A stretch of 58,060 bases of DNA. Source: Nitrospina sp. (lineage in GTDB: Bacteria > Nitrospinota > Nitrospinia > Nitrospinales > VA-1). The DNA is taken from positions 1-58,060 of the forward strand of contig JABIAY010000067.1 in assembly GCA_018653085.1 (NCBI GenBank), given 5' to 3'. Position 1 is the stretch's first letter; each line of letters opens with the position of its first letter. Made by a program: the position numbers and the translations under genes. Under the pieces are notes generated by a model. That model saw nothing but the letters and a program-made list of their open reading frames with translations, did no database searches and had not been told where the DNA came from. Of this stretch, positions 43,222 to 50,961 are shown piece after piece.

Positions 43222-43812
43222 ATGGCCGAAACCCCAAAATTTGATTTAAGCAAGATGAGCGTCCGGGAAATCGTGATCGTTGTCGGCACCCTGCTCTCTG
43301 CCGTTGGTTACGGGTTTTACCAGTTTGAGTATCAGGTACAAACAAAAAAAGTCGCACTACTGGAACAACAATCAAGAGAGACTCAAGCCTCGATAGGAGC
43401 CTTCCAGAAAATCCTGATCAACCCGTCTCGCGTCAAAAAAACCAAAGCCCAGATAACAAAAATAAAAAATGAAATCGTTGAATTACAAACCACCATCAAG
43501 AAAACCAAAAACCGTCTGGAAGGACAGGGCACGGAAATTCTCGGCGAGCTTCAGAACGAAGCCGACTTTTATGGGGTGTTTTTAAAGTCCTTGAAAACCA
43601 ATGAAAGGCGTCTTTCCCGAGCCGGTCTCCGCTTGAAGGAAGTTTCTCTGGTCATGGAAATTGAAAGTGATTACGACTCACTGAAAAATTTTATAGCTTC
43701 ACTAAAAAACTTTCCCGCTGTCATTACCATTCAAAGCCTTGAAACCACCCGAGATGAGAAAATCCTTCCCAAACTGGAATCTCGCCTGCATATCAAAGTT
43801 ATAGTATTATAA
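43222..43812 (+). CDS. PilO/MshJ-like pilus assembly protein
   Basis: This 196-residue protein has one N-terminal membrane helix (EIVIVVGTLLSAVGYGFYQF, about residues 17-36), a coiled coil (KAQITKIKNEIVELQTTIKK) and a C-terminal ferredoxin-like domain (VMEIESDYDSLKNFIASLKN). This is the PilO architecture. It should pair with the PilN part of the preceding protein in the inner-membrane alignment complex. It lies 21 bp after that gene. Confidence 0.82.
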   Translation: MAETPKFDLSKMSVREIVIVVGTLLSAVGYGFYQFEYQVQTKKVALLEQQSRETQASIGAFQKILINPSRVKKTKAQITKIKNEIVELQTTIKKTKNRLEGQGTEILGELQNEADFYGVFLKSLKTNERRLSRAGLRLKEVSLVMEIESDYDSLKNFIASLKNFPAVITIQSLETTRDEKILPKLESRLHIKVIVL

Positions 43813-43865
43813 TTGGACTTCCCGGACTGCCCTGGGGAGGGAGATGAAACCGTTTTTGGAGAGCC

Positions 43866-44240
43866 ATGACTTTGAATCTCCCAGGCCCATATAATTTTCT
43901 GCTTACTATTCTGCTTACTTTCATTGCACCGGGAACCGCTTCTGCGGCAAATGATATGGAGCCGCGCGCGAACCCTTTCGAACTCCCACCGGGCATTTAT
44001 TCCAAAGACAATATTCCCGCAGCACTGCCACAAAGGCTGATATTGCAGGCGATCTTCGATGTTAACGGTAAACGCATCGCCACGATCAGCGGGGAAAATT
44101 TCATGAAAGGTGACTTCGCATTTGGAAAACGGGTACTCAGCATTCTTGACAACCGGGTCATTCTGGATGCAGGCGGAAAGGAAGAAATCCTGGTCCTCGA
44201 AAAAACCAGATTCAAGTTGCGAAAGCACAACCGAAAATAA
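43866..44240 (+). CDS. PilP/MshK-like periplasmic pilus protein
   Basis: This 124-residue protein has a signal peptide (LLTILLTFIAPGTASA). A short N-P-F segment (RANPFELPPGIY) typical of PilP and GspC homology regions follows, then a small beta domain (LILQAIFDVNGKRIATISGE, VILDAGGKEEILVL). It would bridge the inner-membrane PilN-PilO complex and the secretin. It is fourth in the I-J-K-L order of MSHA loci. Confidence 0.78.
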   Translation: MTLNLPGPYNFLLTILLTFIAPGTASAANDMEPRANPFELPPGIYSKDNIPAALPQRLILQAIFDVNGKRIATISGENFMKGDFAFGKRVLSILDNRVILDAGGKEEILVLEKTRFKLRKHNRK

Positions 44241-44375
44241 TGCCTCGAATTAGAATATAGCGATTCAAAATTTCCCCACCCAAACACCCATAAACACACA
44301 GATTTCATTAGACTTATGGCGTTTTTCGTTGTACATTAACTTAGTATAAATTTGTTTAAATTCATAGAAACTATC

Positions 44376-46214
44376 ATGCCCCTTAAAAATACATTCACAC
44401 CGGCATTTCGGCGTGTAGGAATTCTGGCTTTGAGCTTGGCCCTCGTATCGTGTTCTGCGTTGGGTTTATCCAAAAAAGGGGACATTATACCCAGCCAAGC
44501 TCAAAAGGACCGTGCGGAAAAACCTAAAACCCGCGAGGTCACAATTCCTCTTGAAAAAGCAAAACCCGCCAAAAACGAATTGCCAGAGGAGTTGACAGAA
44601 ATCCAACCCTCCCTGGAACCTAGAGAACAGGAAGAAAAAGGACTTCGTTTCACCATGTCGGCCCGGGGAGTAGATATCAAAAATGTACTGTTCGCCCTGT
44701 CTCAGGAAATCGAGCAGAACATTATCATTGCTCCGGGTGTGAACAAACTGGCGTCTGTAGATCTTAAAAACGTAACACTGGAAGAAGCCCTGAAAAGTTT
44801 ACTGCCTCCTTTGCATCTGGAATATGAAATCGATGGGAATTTCATCCGTGTTCGGCGTGAAGAAATGCAAACTCGCACCTTTTTTCTGAATTACGTAATT
44901 TCCAAAAGGGCGGGAAGTAGCGTATTAAAATCCAGTTCCGGAACTTCTGGCACGACCTCGAGCTCCGGTGGGTCCTCTTCCGGGGAAAGCGATGCGAATA
45001 CCCGATCAACGAGTTCAGTAGAAGCATCTGAGGAAACCGATCTCTGGACCGAAATATTAAACGGACTAAAAAACCTGGTAACACCTTCTGCCTCAACAGC
45101 GGCAGATGGTGAAAGTTCAAGTGAAGATTCCGCAAGCGCCGATTCATCGGATTCTGGAGGGAGCGATTCATCAGACCTGGTTGCAAGCTTATTGGGAGGA
45201 GGCGGAGACTCCTCTTCTACAGTGGAAGAATCTTCCGGGTCTGCTGATGAGAGCTCGACTTCTCCCGTTGCCCAGCAAGAGGACAAAGAAAGAGCTTTCC
45301 TGATTGTCAACCGGCAAGCCGGAATGGTCGTGGTAAAAGATTATCCAGAGGTTTTGCTTCAGGTAGCGGCGTTTCTGGAAGCGATAGAAGGTTCCGTTCA
45401 ACGGCAGGTTTTTATCCAGGCGAGAATCATCGAAGTAACTTTAAACGATGATTACCAACTGGGAATCAATTGGGGAAATGTGAGCCCGTTCACTATTTCG
45501 CACCCAGGGGGAACAAGCCCAGGGCAGATAAGCCTGGCCGGTGCCGCCGACTTCGCCTATACCCTTGCTTCCGGCGATTTCAGCCTTGTTGTCGATGCTT
45601 TATCCAAACAGGGGCAGGTGAGTGTACTTTCAAGTCCAAAAATAGCAACCCTGAACAACCAGCGTGCCGTGATCAAGGTGGGAACCGAAGATATTTTCTT
45701 TAGGCCGGAAGTCACTGCGGCGACAACAACATCCGCCGCCACAACCGAATACATCCCCGAAGCAATCACCATCGGGATCGTGCTCGATGTTGTTCCCCAG
45801 ATCAACCCGAACGGGCAGATCATGATGAGCATCAACACCAGCATCACGGAACAATCCGGCGAAAGAACCTCTCCTGACGCAATAAACGTAGTGCCTATTC
45901 TTGATGTGCGCGAATCCAACAATATCGTTCTGGCGCAGAGCGGACAGACCATTGTTATCGGTGGCCTGATGAAAACCAAAAAAGAAGTCGATGACAATTC
46001 CGTTCCCCTTTTAGGTGCCCTTCCTTATGTGGGGCGACTGTTCCACTGGAACCAGGAAACGGTGGCCAAGACAGAGCTGGCGATTCTGCTGACCCCGGAA
46101 ATCATGGTAGGCAAAGCCATTGACGATAAATTTTTAAGTACGAAGAGCCAGCTAAGAAACTCAGGATACGATGTTGTCACGGACCGCGTAGTGACTCCCT
46201 CATTCAAAAGGTAA
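44376..46214 (+). CDS. mshL: Pilus secretin (MshL/PilQ-type) lipoprotein
   Basis: From the ATG at 44376 the protein has 612 residues. A lipoprotein signal ends LVSC. A secretin N-domain (RFTMSARGVDIKNVLFALSQ, about 90-180) is followed by a long Ser/Gly/Asp/Glu-rich insertion (about 185-305) interrupted by TDLWTEILNGLKNLV, a layout known from MSHA secretins. The secretin pore domain (RQVFIQARIIEVTLNDDYQL, DALSKQGQVSVLSSPKIATL, QTIVIGGLMKTKK) ends in ELAILLTPEIM. It forms the outer-membrane channel for the pilus. A TATAAA at 44345-44350 with a weak -35 could be an internal promoter. Confidence 0.9.
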   Translation: MPLKNTFTPAFRRVGILALSLALVSCSALGLSKKGDIIPSQAQKDRAEKPKTREVTIPLEKAKPAKNELPEELTEIQPSLEPREQEEKGLRFTMSARGVDIKNVLFALSQEIEQNIIIAPGVNKLASVDLKNVTLEEALKSLLPPLHLEYEIDGNFIRVRREEMQTRTFFLNYVISKRAGSSVLKSSSGTSGTTSSSGGSSSGESDANTRSTSSVEASEETDLWTEILNGLKNLVTPSASTAADGESSSEDSASADSSDSGGSDSSDLVASLLGGGGDSSSTVEESSGSADESSTSPVAQQEDKERAFLIVNRQAGMVVVKDYPEVLLQVAAFLEAIEGSVQRQVFIQARIIEVTLNDDYQLGINWGNVSPFTISHPGGTSPGQISLAGAADFAYTLASGDFSLVVDALSKQGQVSVLSSPKIATLNNQRAVIKVGTEDIFFRPEVTAATTTSAATTEYIPEAITIGIVLDVVPQINPNGQIMMSINTSITEQSGERTSPDAINVVPILDVRESNNIVLAQSGQTIVIGGLMKTKKEVDDNSVPLLGALPYVGRLFHWNQETVAKTELAILLTPEIMVGKAIDDKFLSTKSQLRNSGYDVVTDRVVTPSFKR

Positions 46215-46220
46215 GTTTTA

Positions 46221-47795
46221 ATGTACGAAAATTTTTACCGGTTCAAGGAAAAGCCGTTCAGCCTGACCCCGGACCCGAAATTCCTTTACATGAGCAAGCA
46301 ATACCAGGGGGCGCTGGATCATATGCTCTATGGCATCAAACAGCGGGAAGGGTTTATGGTCATCGCTGGTGATGTCGGAACCGGGAAGACAACACTATGC
46401 CGGTGCCTGTTGGACAGGCTTGATGAGAAAGTCGAAGTCGCCCTCATCCTGAATCCCATGCTTTCTGACATGGACCTTTTGCGAAACATTATTCAAGACC
46501 TTCGCATTAAATCACTCCATGCAAGACAGCCTGTGGGTGTGGTCGAAGATGGTTACACCGGCGAGGAAATTTCTATCGAACTGGACCCTGCCCCCTCTGA
46601 AGATTCAGTGAAAGCAGATCCTACCTGGATAAACAGTGCCTCAAAAAAAGAACTGATCGATGCTTTGAACGTATTCCTCCTGAATCAGCATGAACAAGGA
46701 AAATCTACGGTGCTGATTATCGATGAAGCGCAAAACCTGTCTCTTGATGTCATGGAACAGCTTCGGATTCTATCCAATCTCGAGACCGAAAAAGACAAGC
46801 TTCTGCAAATCATTTTCGTAGGGCAATTGGAACTGAACGCAAAACTGAAGCTCCCCACTTTGAAACAGTTGAACCAGAGAATTTCAATCCGCTATGAAAT
46901 TGCACCTTTGACCCCGGAAGAAGCAGGGAATTATATTTCCCATCGAATTCTCGTAGCTGGCGCGGCTTCCCAGGTTAGCTTTGCCAAATCAGCTCAGAAA
47001 GAAATTTACAAATATTCAATGGGCTACCCCCGTTTGATAAACCTCGTTTGCGATCGCGCCCTGCTTGCAGGATACAATACACAGGTCGATATAATTGACC
47101 GGCAACACGTGCGGGAAGCCATTCGAAGTCTCCTGGGCCAGGAAAATAAAAATTACTTTTTAAAACGCTTCCTGCAAACACAACTGCCCTTGTTCGCTTC
47201 CCTGCTATTTTTTATTGCCGGACTGACATTCTTCATCTTCGCTAAAATGGAACCGGGGAAAATAAGTTTTGCCCTTTTACCAATGTTTCAAAAGGAAAGC
47301 CCTGCCCCTCTCGCTAAAGCATCCACCGGGGACAGAAAGAGGTCTGTGACTCCAGAGCCTTCGACACCCAGGCCTGAGCAAAGCAAACCGAAAGTTTTAC
47401 CTGTCCCTTCCCAGGCTCCAACCGTAGCGGAACCTGTGGAACCCACGTTGGCGCAGTCCGAGGAAGAAACCGTTCAACCGGCTTCCACTCCAACAGCGAC
47501 TACGCCCCGGGAACCGTCCAGCACCGGGAATCCTGGTGCGGCGAGCAAGCGTGGAGGGAACTACCGCATTCAGGTCTACTCACTTAAAACGCAAGCGGAA
47601 GCGGATGAATATGTAACAGAGTTGATAGCCGGCGGCTTTGACACGTTCTGGAAAAAAGCAGTCTCAGCCGGGCAAGATTGGTATATTGTTTATGTGGGTC
47701 CGTTCAAAGATCTTAATTCCGCAAAAGTTAACTTGAAAGCCTTAAAATTTTCAGGCCGGAAGCCCATACTGTTATCCGTATCCACCGCCGGTTGA
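46221..47795 (+). CDS. ExeA/MshM-like AAA+ ATPase with C-terminal SPOR domain
   Basis: This 524-residue protein starts FYRFKEKPFSLTPDPKFLY, the ExeA/MshM signature. It has Walker A GDVGTGKTTL (about 54-62), Walker B VLIIDEAQNL (about 172-181), and RISIRYEIAPLTPEEAGNYI. One membrane helix (about 316-338), a Pro/Thr-rich periplasmic linker and a SPOR domain (YRIQVYSLKTQAEADEYVTE, WYIVYVGPFKDLNSA) complete it. SPOR binds denuded peptidoglycan, and ExeA homologues help place secretins in the cell wall, so this should guide the secretin. It starts 6 bp after mshL. Confidence 0.88.
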   Translation: MYENFYRFKEKPFSLTPDPKFLYMSKQYQGALDHMLYGIKQREGFMVIAGDVGTGKTTLCRCLLDRLDEKVEVALILNPMLSDMDLLRNIIQDLRIKSLHARQPVGVVEDGYTGEEISIELDPAPSEDSVKADPTWINSASKKELIDALNVFLLNQHEQGKSTVLIIDEAQNLSLDVMEQLRILSNLETEKDKLLQIIFVGQLELNAKLKLPTLKQLNQRISIRYEIAPLTPEEAGNYISHRILVAGAASQVSFAKSAQKEIYKYSMGYPRLINLVCDRALLAGYNTQVDIIDRQHVREAIRSLLGQENKNYFLKRFLQTQLPLFASLLFFIAGLTFFIFAKMEPGKISFALLPMFQKESPAPLAKASTGDRKRSVTPEPSTPRPEQSKPKVLPVPSQAPTVAEPVEPTLAQSEEETVQPASTPTATTPREPSSTGNPGAASKRGGNYRIQVYSLKTQAEADEYVTELIAGGFDTFWKKAVSAGQDWYIVYVGPFKDLNSAKVNLKALKFSGRKPILLSVSTAG

Positions 47796-47807
47796 GAGGG
47801 GCACCCC

Positions 47808-48140
47808 TTGAGCCTGATCGCAGACAGCCTTAAGAAGGCCGTAAAAGAAAAATCATTCAACCTCAGTCCGGGAATCAACCTTCTCAAGAACCTGGGCTCC
47901 AAAACCAGGTCTTCTGCCAGGTTTGACTCCAAAGAAGTAAGACGGTTTGTAATTCTTATCGTTATACCAGCCTCGATCCTGGCATATCTACTGCTGGCGA
48001 ATCCTTTAGGTCACAATAAAAGGCAGAGCTCGTCACCTGTGGTGGCAAAGGCCCCTGCCCCTCCTGTTAAACCAGTTCCTCCGCCAGTTCTCCAGAACAC
48101 GGTTCCTGCAAAAAAACCCGGCAATGTCCCGATACTCTAA
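47808..48140 (+). CDS. MshN-like protein, N-terminal anchor part (split by in-frame stop)
   Basis: A TTG start 12 bp after the ATPase gene gives 110 residues. MSLIADSLKKAVKEK is followed by a membrane helix (FVILIVIPASILAYLLLA, about 46-63) and a Pro-rich linker (APAPPVKPVPPPVLQ). It ends at a TAA at 48138-48140. The following TPR-containing frame is in the same phase, two codons later, and continues the same Pro/Lys-rich linker composition. The two therefore look like one MshN-type gene of about 409 codons broken by a single stop. On its own this product is only an anchor. Confidence 0.6.
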   Translation: MSLIADSLKKAVKEKSFNLSPGINLLKNLGSKTRSSARFDSKEVRRFVILIVIPASILAYLLLANPLGHNKRQSSSPVVAKAPAPPVKPVPPPVLQNTVPAKKPGNVPIL

Positions 48141-48146
48141 CCGGGA

Positions 48147-49034
48147 ATGAAAGAAGTTCCTGTTCTGGAAAATGAGGAAAAGGTAGTCAAACCCAAGCTG
48201 GTACCTGGGCCTAAAAAGAAGTCTTCTACGGAAAAAGCCAAAGCACAGGAACCAGCGCGTGTTGCCGAAGAGAAGCCTTCAACTCCACAAAAAGCCCCGG
48301 TAGAGATAAGCCCGCCCGCAGAAGAAAAACCTGCTGTAAAGGTCCCTGAAAAAATGAAAACAGCAGAACCATCAAAAAAAATCAAGCCATCAACTTTTGT
48401 CAGGATTCCCACCACACCCAAAACCAACGAACCGTCATTTCCGACTACACCGGAACCGGATATTTTTAAAAATAGTGATTATTACTTCAATCGGGCAATT
48501 TTTTATCAGCAGTCTCGAAGCTGGGAAAAGGCTTTGACAAATTATTCCAAAGCCGTGGAACTTGATACCAAAAACCCCGATATTTACAATAATATAGGGG
48601 TGATCTACAAAGAATTGCGCCAATACGACCGTGCTATTGAAGAGTTCCTGAGGGCTATTTATTTAAACCCTAATTATGCCAAGCCTTATAACAATATTGG
48701 CGTGGTATACTATGCGAAAAAAGATTTCCACGGGGCGATTCGCAATTACCAGAAAGCGATCTCAATTGATCCTAAGAATCTGGAAGCATTGAACAATCTG
48801 GCGGTAGCCTATAAACGCATAGCCCAGTTGGAAAAGTCCAAATCCATTCTGAATCAGGCTCTTAAAATTAACCTGGCTCATGCGGGCACCCATTATAATC
48901 TGGCCGTTTTATATGAAGAGGAAGGGAACTTAAAGTCCGCGATTCATTTTTACCAGCGCTTTATTGATCTGGGCTCAACCAGTCATCCGGCATTGTCCGG
49001 TAAAGTCAAAAGACATATTGAGACCCTGAAATAG
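48147..49034 (+). CDS. MshN-like protein, C-terminal TPR part (split by in-frame stop)
   Basis: This 295-codon frame begins with linker sequence rich in Lys, Pro and Glu (EEKVVKPKLVPGPKKKS), followed from about residue 105 by four or five tetratricopeptide repeats (YYFNRAIFYQQSRSWEKALT, IYNNIGVIYKELRQYDRAIE, PYNNIGVVYYAKKDFHGAIR, ALNNLAVAYKRIAQLEKSKS). No Shine-Dalgarno stands at good spacing before the ATG at 48147, so independent translation is doubtful. If the upstream stop is real, the TPR domain loses its membrane anchor. TPR proteins at this position (mshN) are thought to scaffold the pilus machine. Confidence 0.7.
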   Translation: MKEVPVLENEEKVVKPKLVPGPKKKSSTEKAKAQEPARVAEEKPSTPQKAPVEISPPAEEKPAVKVPEKMKTAEPSKKIKPSTFVRIPTTPKTNEPSFPTTPEPDIFKNSDYYFNRAIFYQQSRSWEKALTNYSKAVELDTKNPDIYNNIGVIYKELRQYDRAIEEFLRAIYLNPNYAKPYNNIGVVYYAKKDFHGAIRNYQKAISIDPKNLEALNNLAVAYKRIAQLEKSKSILNQALKINLAHAGTHYNLAVLYEEEGNLKSAIHFYQRFIDLGSTSHPALSGKVKRHIETLK

Positions 49035-49062
49035 ATGAAAAGCAGACCACGGGAATTCAGTC

Positions 49063-49707
49063 ATGTTCAAAAAAGCATTCAAAAAAAATCTGATCGCTGG
49101 TTTGTTGGTAACCATTCCAGCAGGCCTGACCTACATGATTCTGTCTTTCGTCATCACCCGCGTGGACAAAGCCATGACGCCTGCGATCAAAGGAATCTTT
49201 GGATCTCGGGGCCTGAATTTAATGCAAGAGTGGCATATCCCGGGCATGGGATTTCTCCTGCTTGGCCTGTTTATTATTGGGGTAGGACTGTTTGGAACAA
49301 ACTTTATCGGGAAAAAAGTTGTGGCTTTGGGAGAAAAAATTCTCCACAAAATCCCGGTGGTCCGGGTTATTTATACAAGCATCAAAAAGGTCGTGGACAC
49401 CATCTCCCTGACCGAAACTGCCAATTTCCAAAAAATGGTGCTTATCACCTACCCCCGCGAGCCATTAAAAACACTCGGGATTGTATGCTGTAACACTCCA
49501 GAAAACATCAAAGATGCGTCAGGCGAAAAAATGCTGAATGTATTTGTTCCCACATCACCCAACCCAACGACAGGGTTTCTTTTCATGGTCCCGGAGAAGG
49601 ATGCCGTTGCCCTGAAAATGTCCGTGGAAGAAGGATTGAAGATGATCATATCTTTTGGCATGACCAATCCGGAACCTCAGGATACCGCCAAAAGCTTGAA
49701 GAGCTAA
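49063..49707 (+). CDS. DUF502 family membrane protein
   Basis: This 214-residue protein has two membrane helices (about 9-32 and 60-82). The DUF502 blocks LIAGLLVTIPAGLTYMIL, IPGMGFLLLGLFIIGVG, KIPVVRVIYTSIKKVVDTIS and VFVPTSPNPTTGFLFMVP are all present. The family is widespread with no established function. It follows the mshN-like gene by 28 bp and is the last + strand gene before the flagellar cluster. Its stop is followed directly by repeat R13. Confidence 0.9.
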   Translation: MFKKAFKKNLIAGLLVTIPAGLTYMILSFVITRVDKAMTPAIKGIFGSRGLNLMQEWHIPGMGFLLLGLFIIGVGLFGTNFIGKKVVALGEKILHKIPVVRVIYTSIKKVVDTISLTETANFQKMVLITYPREPLKTLGIVCCNTPENIKDASGEKMLNVFVPTSPNPTTGFLFMVPEKDAVALKMSVEEGLKMIISFGMTNPEPQDTAKSLKS

Positions 49708-49711
49708 ATGG

Positions 49712-49857
49712 CCCACTCCCGTGGGAGGGTGTGATCCTCTTCCCTGATCTTCATGCCCCGGAGGGGTAAACTGGGCAAGAGCTCTTTCAGCCGAGACAAC
49801 TCTTTGCTAGCAATAAAACGCTATTGCAAGCTGAGTCCAGCGTCACGCTGGTGGCTA
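49712..49857. repeat. Mosaic intergenic repeat R13 between convergent genes
   Basis: Modules in order: CCCACTCCCGTGGGAGGG (49712-49729), TTCATGCCCCGGAGGGGTAA, ACTGGGCAAGAGCTC, GCCGAGACAACTCTTTGCTAG, AAAACGCTATTGCAAGC, the palindrome CCAGCGTCACGCTGG (49837-49851) and GTGGCTAG. The final CTA is the reverse complement of the motE-like TAG stop (49855-49857). Confidence 0.85.
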
Positions 49858-50514
49858 GTTGTCAGGGGAACCAGACATCGGTTTATCTCTCTTACCTGCC
49901 ATATTTTCACTGATTCGTTTCGCGACTTTAACATCCAGATTACTTAAAACCTGCCCTGCGATTTTACTTTTCATTCCCGAAATAATTTGTAACGCGAGGC
50001 CTTCATCGATGGCCTCAACCAGGTTAGCCGCTTCTTCCGGTTTCATGCTGGAATAAACTTTGATCAAAGCCTCGACATTTTCCTTGGTCTTTTCGTCTTG
50101 AATTCCCATCTGCGCTTTCGATTCGGAAATATTTTTCTCAATTTTATCCAGGTCTTTTCGGACTTTGGCCTCCAACGCCTCAACCCGGGTTTCCCTGACG
50201 CGTAATGCCTCTTCCCGTTCTTTCAGTTCCCGGCTCTTATTTTCTATGGTTTCTATCATTCTAAACGTCTCGGGGCTGACCGCAGGCATCTGGCCCGGCA
50301 ATTTTAGTTTTTCTTTTTCCTTCATCTCCTCTTTCTGCGCTTCCATCGGGAACAACTTTTTCTTCTCCCGGGTCTTTTCAGTCTCTTCATTGAGCTGTTT
50401 CACCTGGGCATAAGCCACGCCGGGCTCCAGGTTTCCGGCAAAGTATTTGTCGGAGCTTCCAGCCAGAAGGAAAACTACAGCAAGCATAAAAACAAAAATT
50501 ATTTTAAATTTCAT
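49855..50514 (-). CDS. MotE-like periplasmic flagellar protein (MgtE_N/FliG-related domain)
   Basis: From the ATG at 50514, with AAGGGG upstream, the protein has 219 residues. A signal or anchor segment (IIFVFMLAVVFLLAG, residues 4-18) is followed by a long coiled coil (about 75-155; ESKSRELKEREEALRVRETR). A C-terminal domain of the MgtE_N/FliG-middle type completes it (VYSSMKPEEAANLVEAID, ALQIISGMKSKIAGQVLSNL). This matches MotE, a periplasmic chaperone of the stator protein MotB in other bacteria. It is the last gene of the fliF-H-I-J unit. Its TAG stop abuts repeat R13. Confidence 0.78.
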   Translation of the reverse strand: MKFKIIFVFMLAVVFLLAGSSDKYFAGNLEPGVAYAQVKQLNEETEKTREKKKLFPMEAQKEEMKEKEKLKLPGQMPAVSPETFRMIETIENKSRELKEREEALRVRETRVEALEAKVRKDLDKIEKNISESKAQMGIQDEKTKENVEALIKVYSSMKPEEAANLVEAIDEGLALQIISGMKSKIAGQVLSNLDVKVAKRISENMAGKRDKPMSGSPDN

Positions 50515-50524
50515 GATGCGCCCC

Positions 50525-50959
50525 TTATAAATTTCTTCCCCAGAGATTGGAAGCCACCTCATCCAGAATTGCCGTTTCTTTCTTTTCTCTGATTTTTCGC
50601 TCTTTCAAGGCATCTCGGTCTTTCAAAATTTCCAAGGTTCTGCGTTTGCGCATGGCCTCAACCACTTCTTCTCGCTTAGCCTCAAGCCTGGTGGTAATTT
50701 CTGAGATTATTTTACCCTGTCTCTCTTCTTGAGCCTGGGTTCCCTGAAAAAAATTATCATACAGAATCATTGTTCCAAGACCGACATTCAATCTTTTCTT
50801 CTGATTCAATTCATTCCTGCTTTTCTCGGTAGCGTCCTGCACAAACTGCCTTTGATCCTGTTGCTGTTGGTAGAGAGTGTTGATCAGCCCCATATCCTTC
50901 TTCAGAAGGTCTTCTTTATTCTTTCTCAAACGAAGTATGATGTCGAATCGAAAGCTCAA
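50525..50959 (-). CDS. fliJ: Flagellar export chaperone FliJ
   Basis: This 144-residue, almost entirely helical protein starts FRFDIILRLRKNKEDLLKKD, the usual FliJ opening, and continues as a coiled coil (FVQDATEKSRNELNQKKR, EVVEAMRKRRTLEILKDRD). FliJ is the stalk of the flagellar export ATPase, resembling the gamma subunit of F1. It lies 2 bp after fliI. Confidence 0.85.
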   Translation of the reverse strand: MSFRFDIILRLRKNKEDLLKKDMGLINTLYQQQQDQRQFVQDATEKSRNELNQKKRLNVGLGTMILYDNFFQGTQAQEERQGKIISEITTRLEAKREEVVEAMRKRRTLEILKDRDALKERKIREKKETAILDEVASNLWGRNL

Positions 50960-50961
50960 GT

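Noticed and set aside
751-49857. CRISPR array from the recurring short sequences
   Set aside because: Copies are kilobases apart, vary in module order and orientation, and no regular spacers or cas genes are present.
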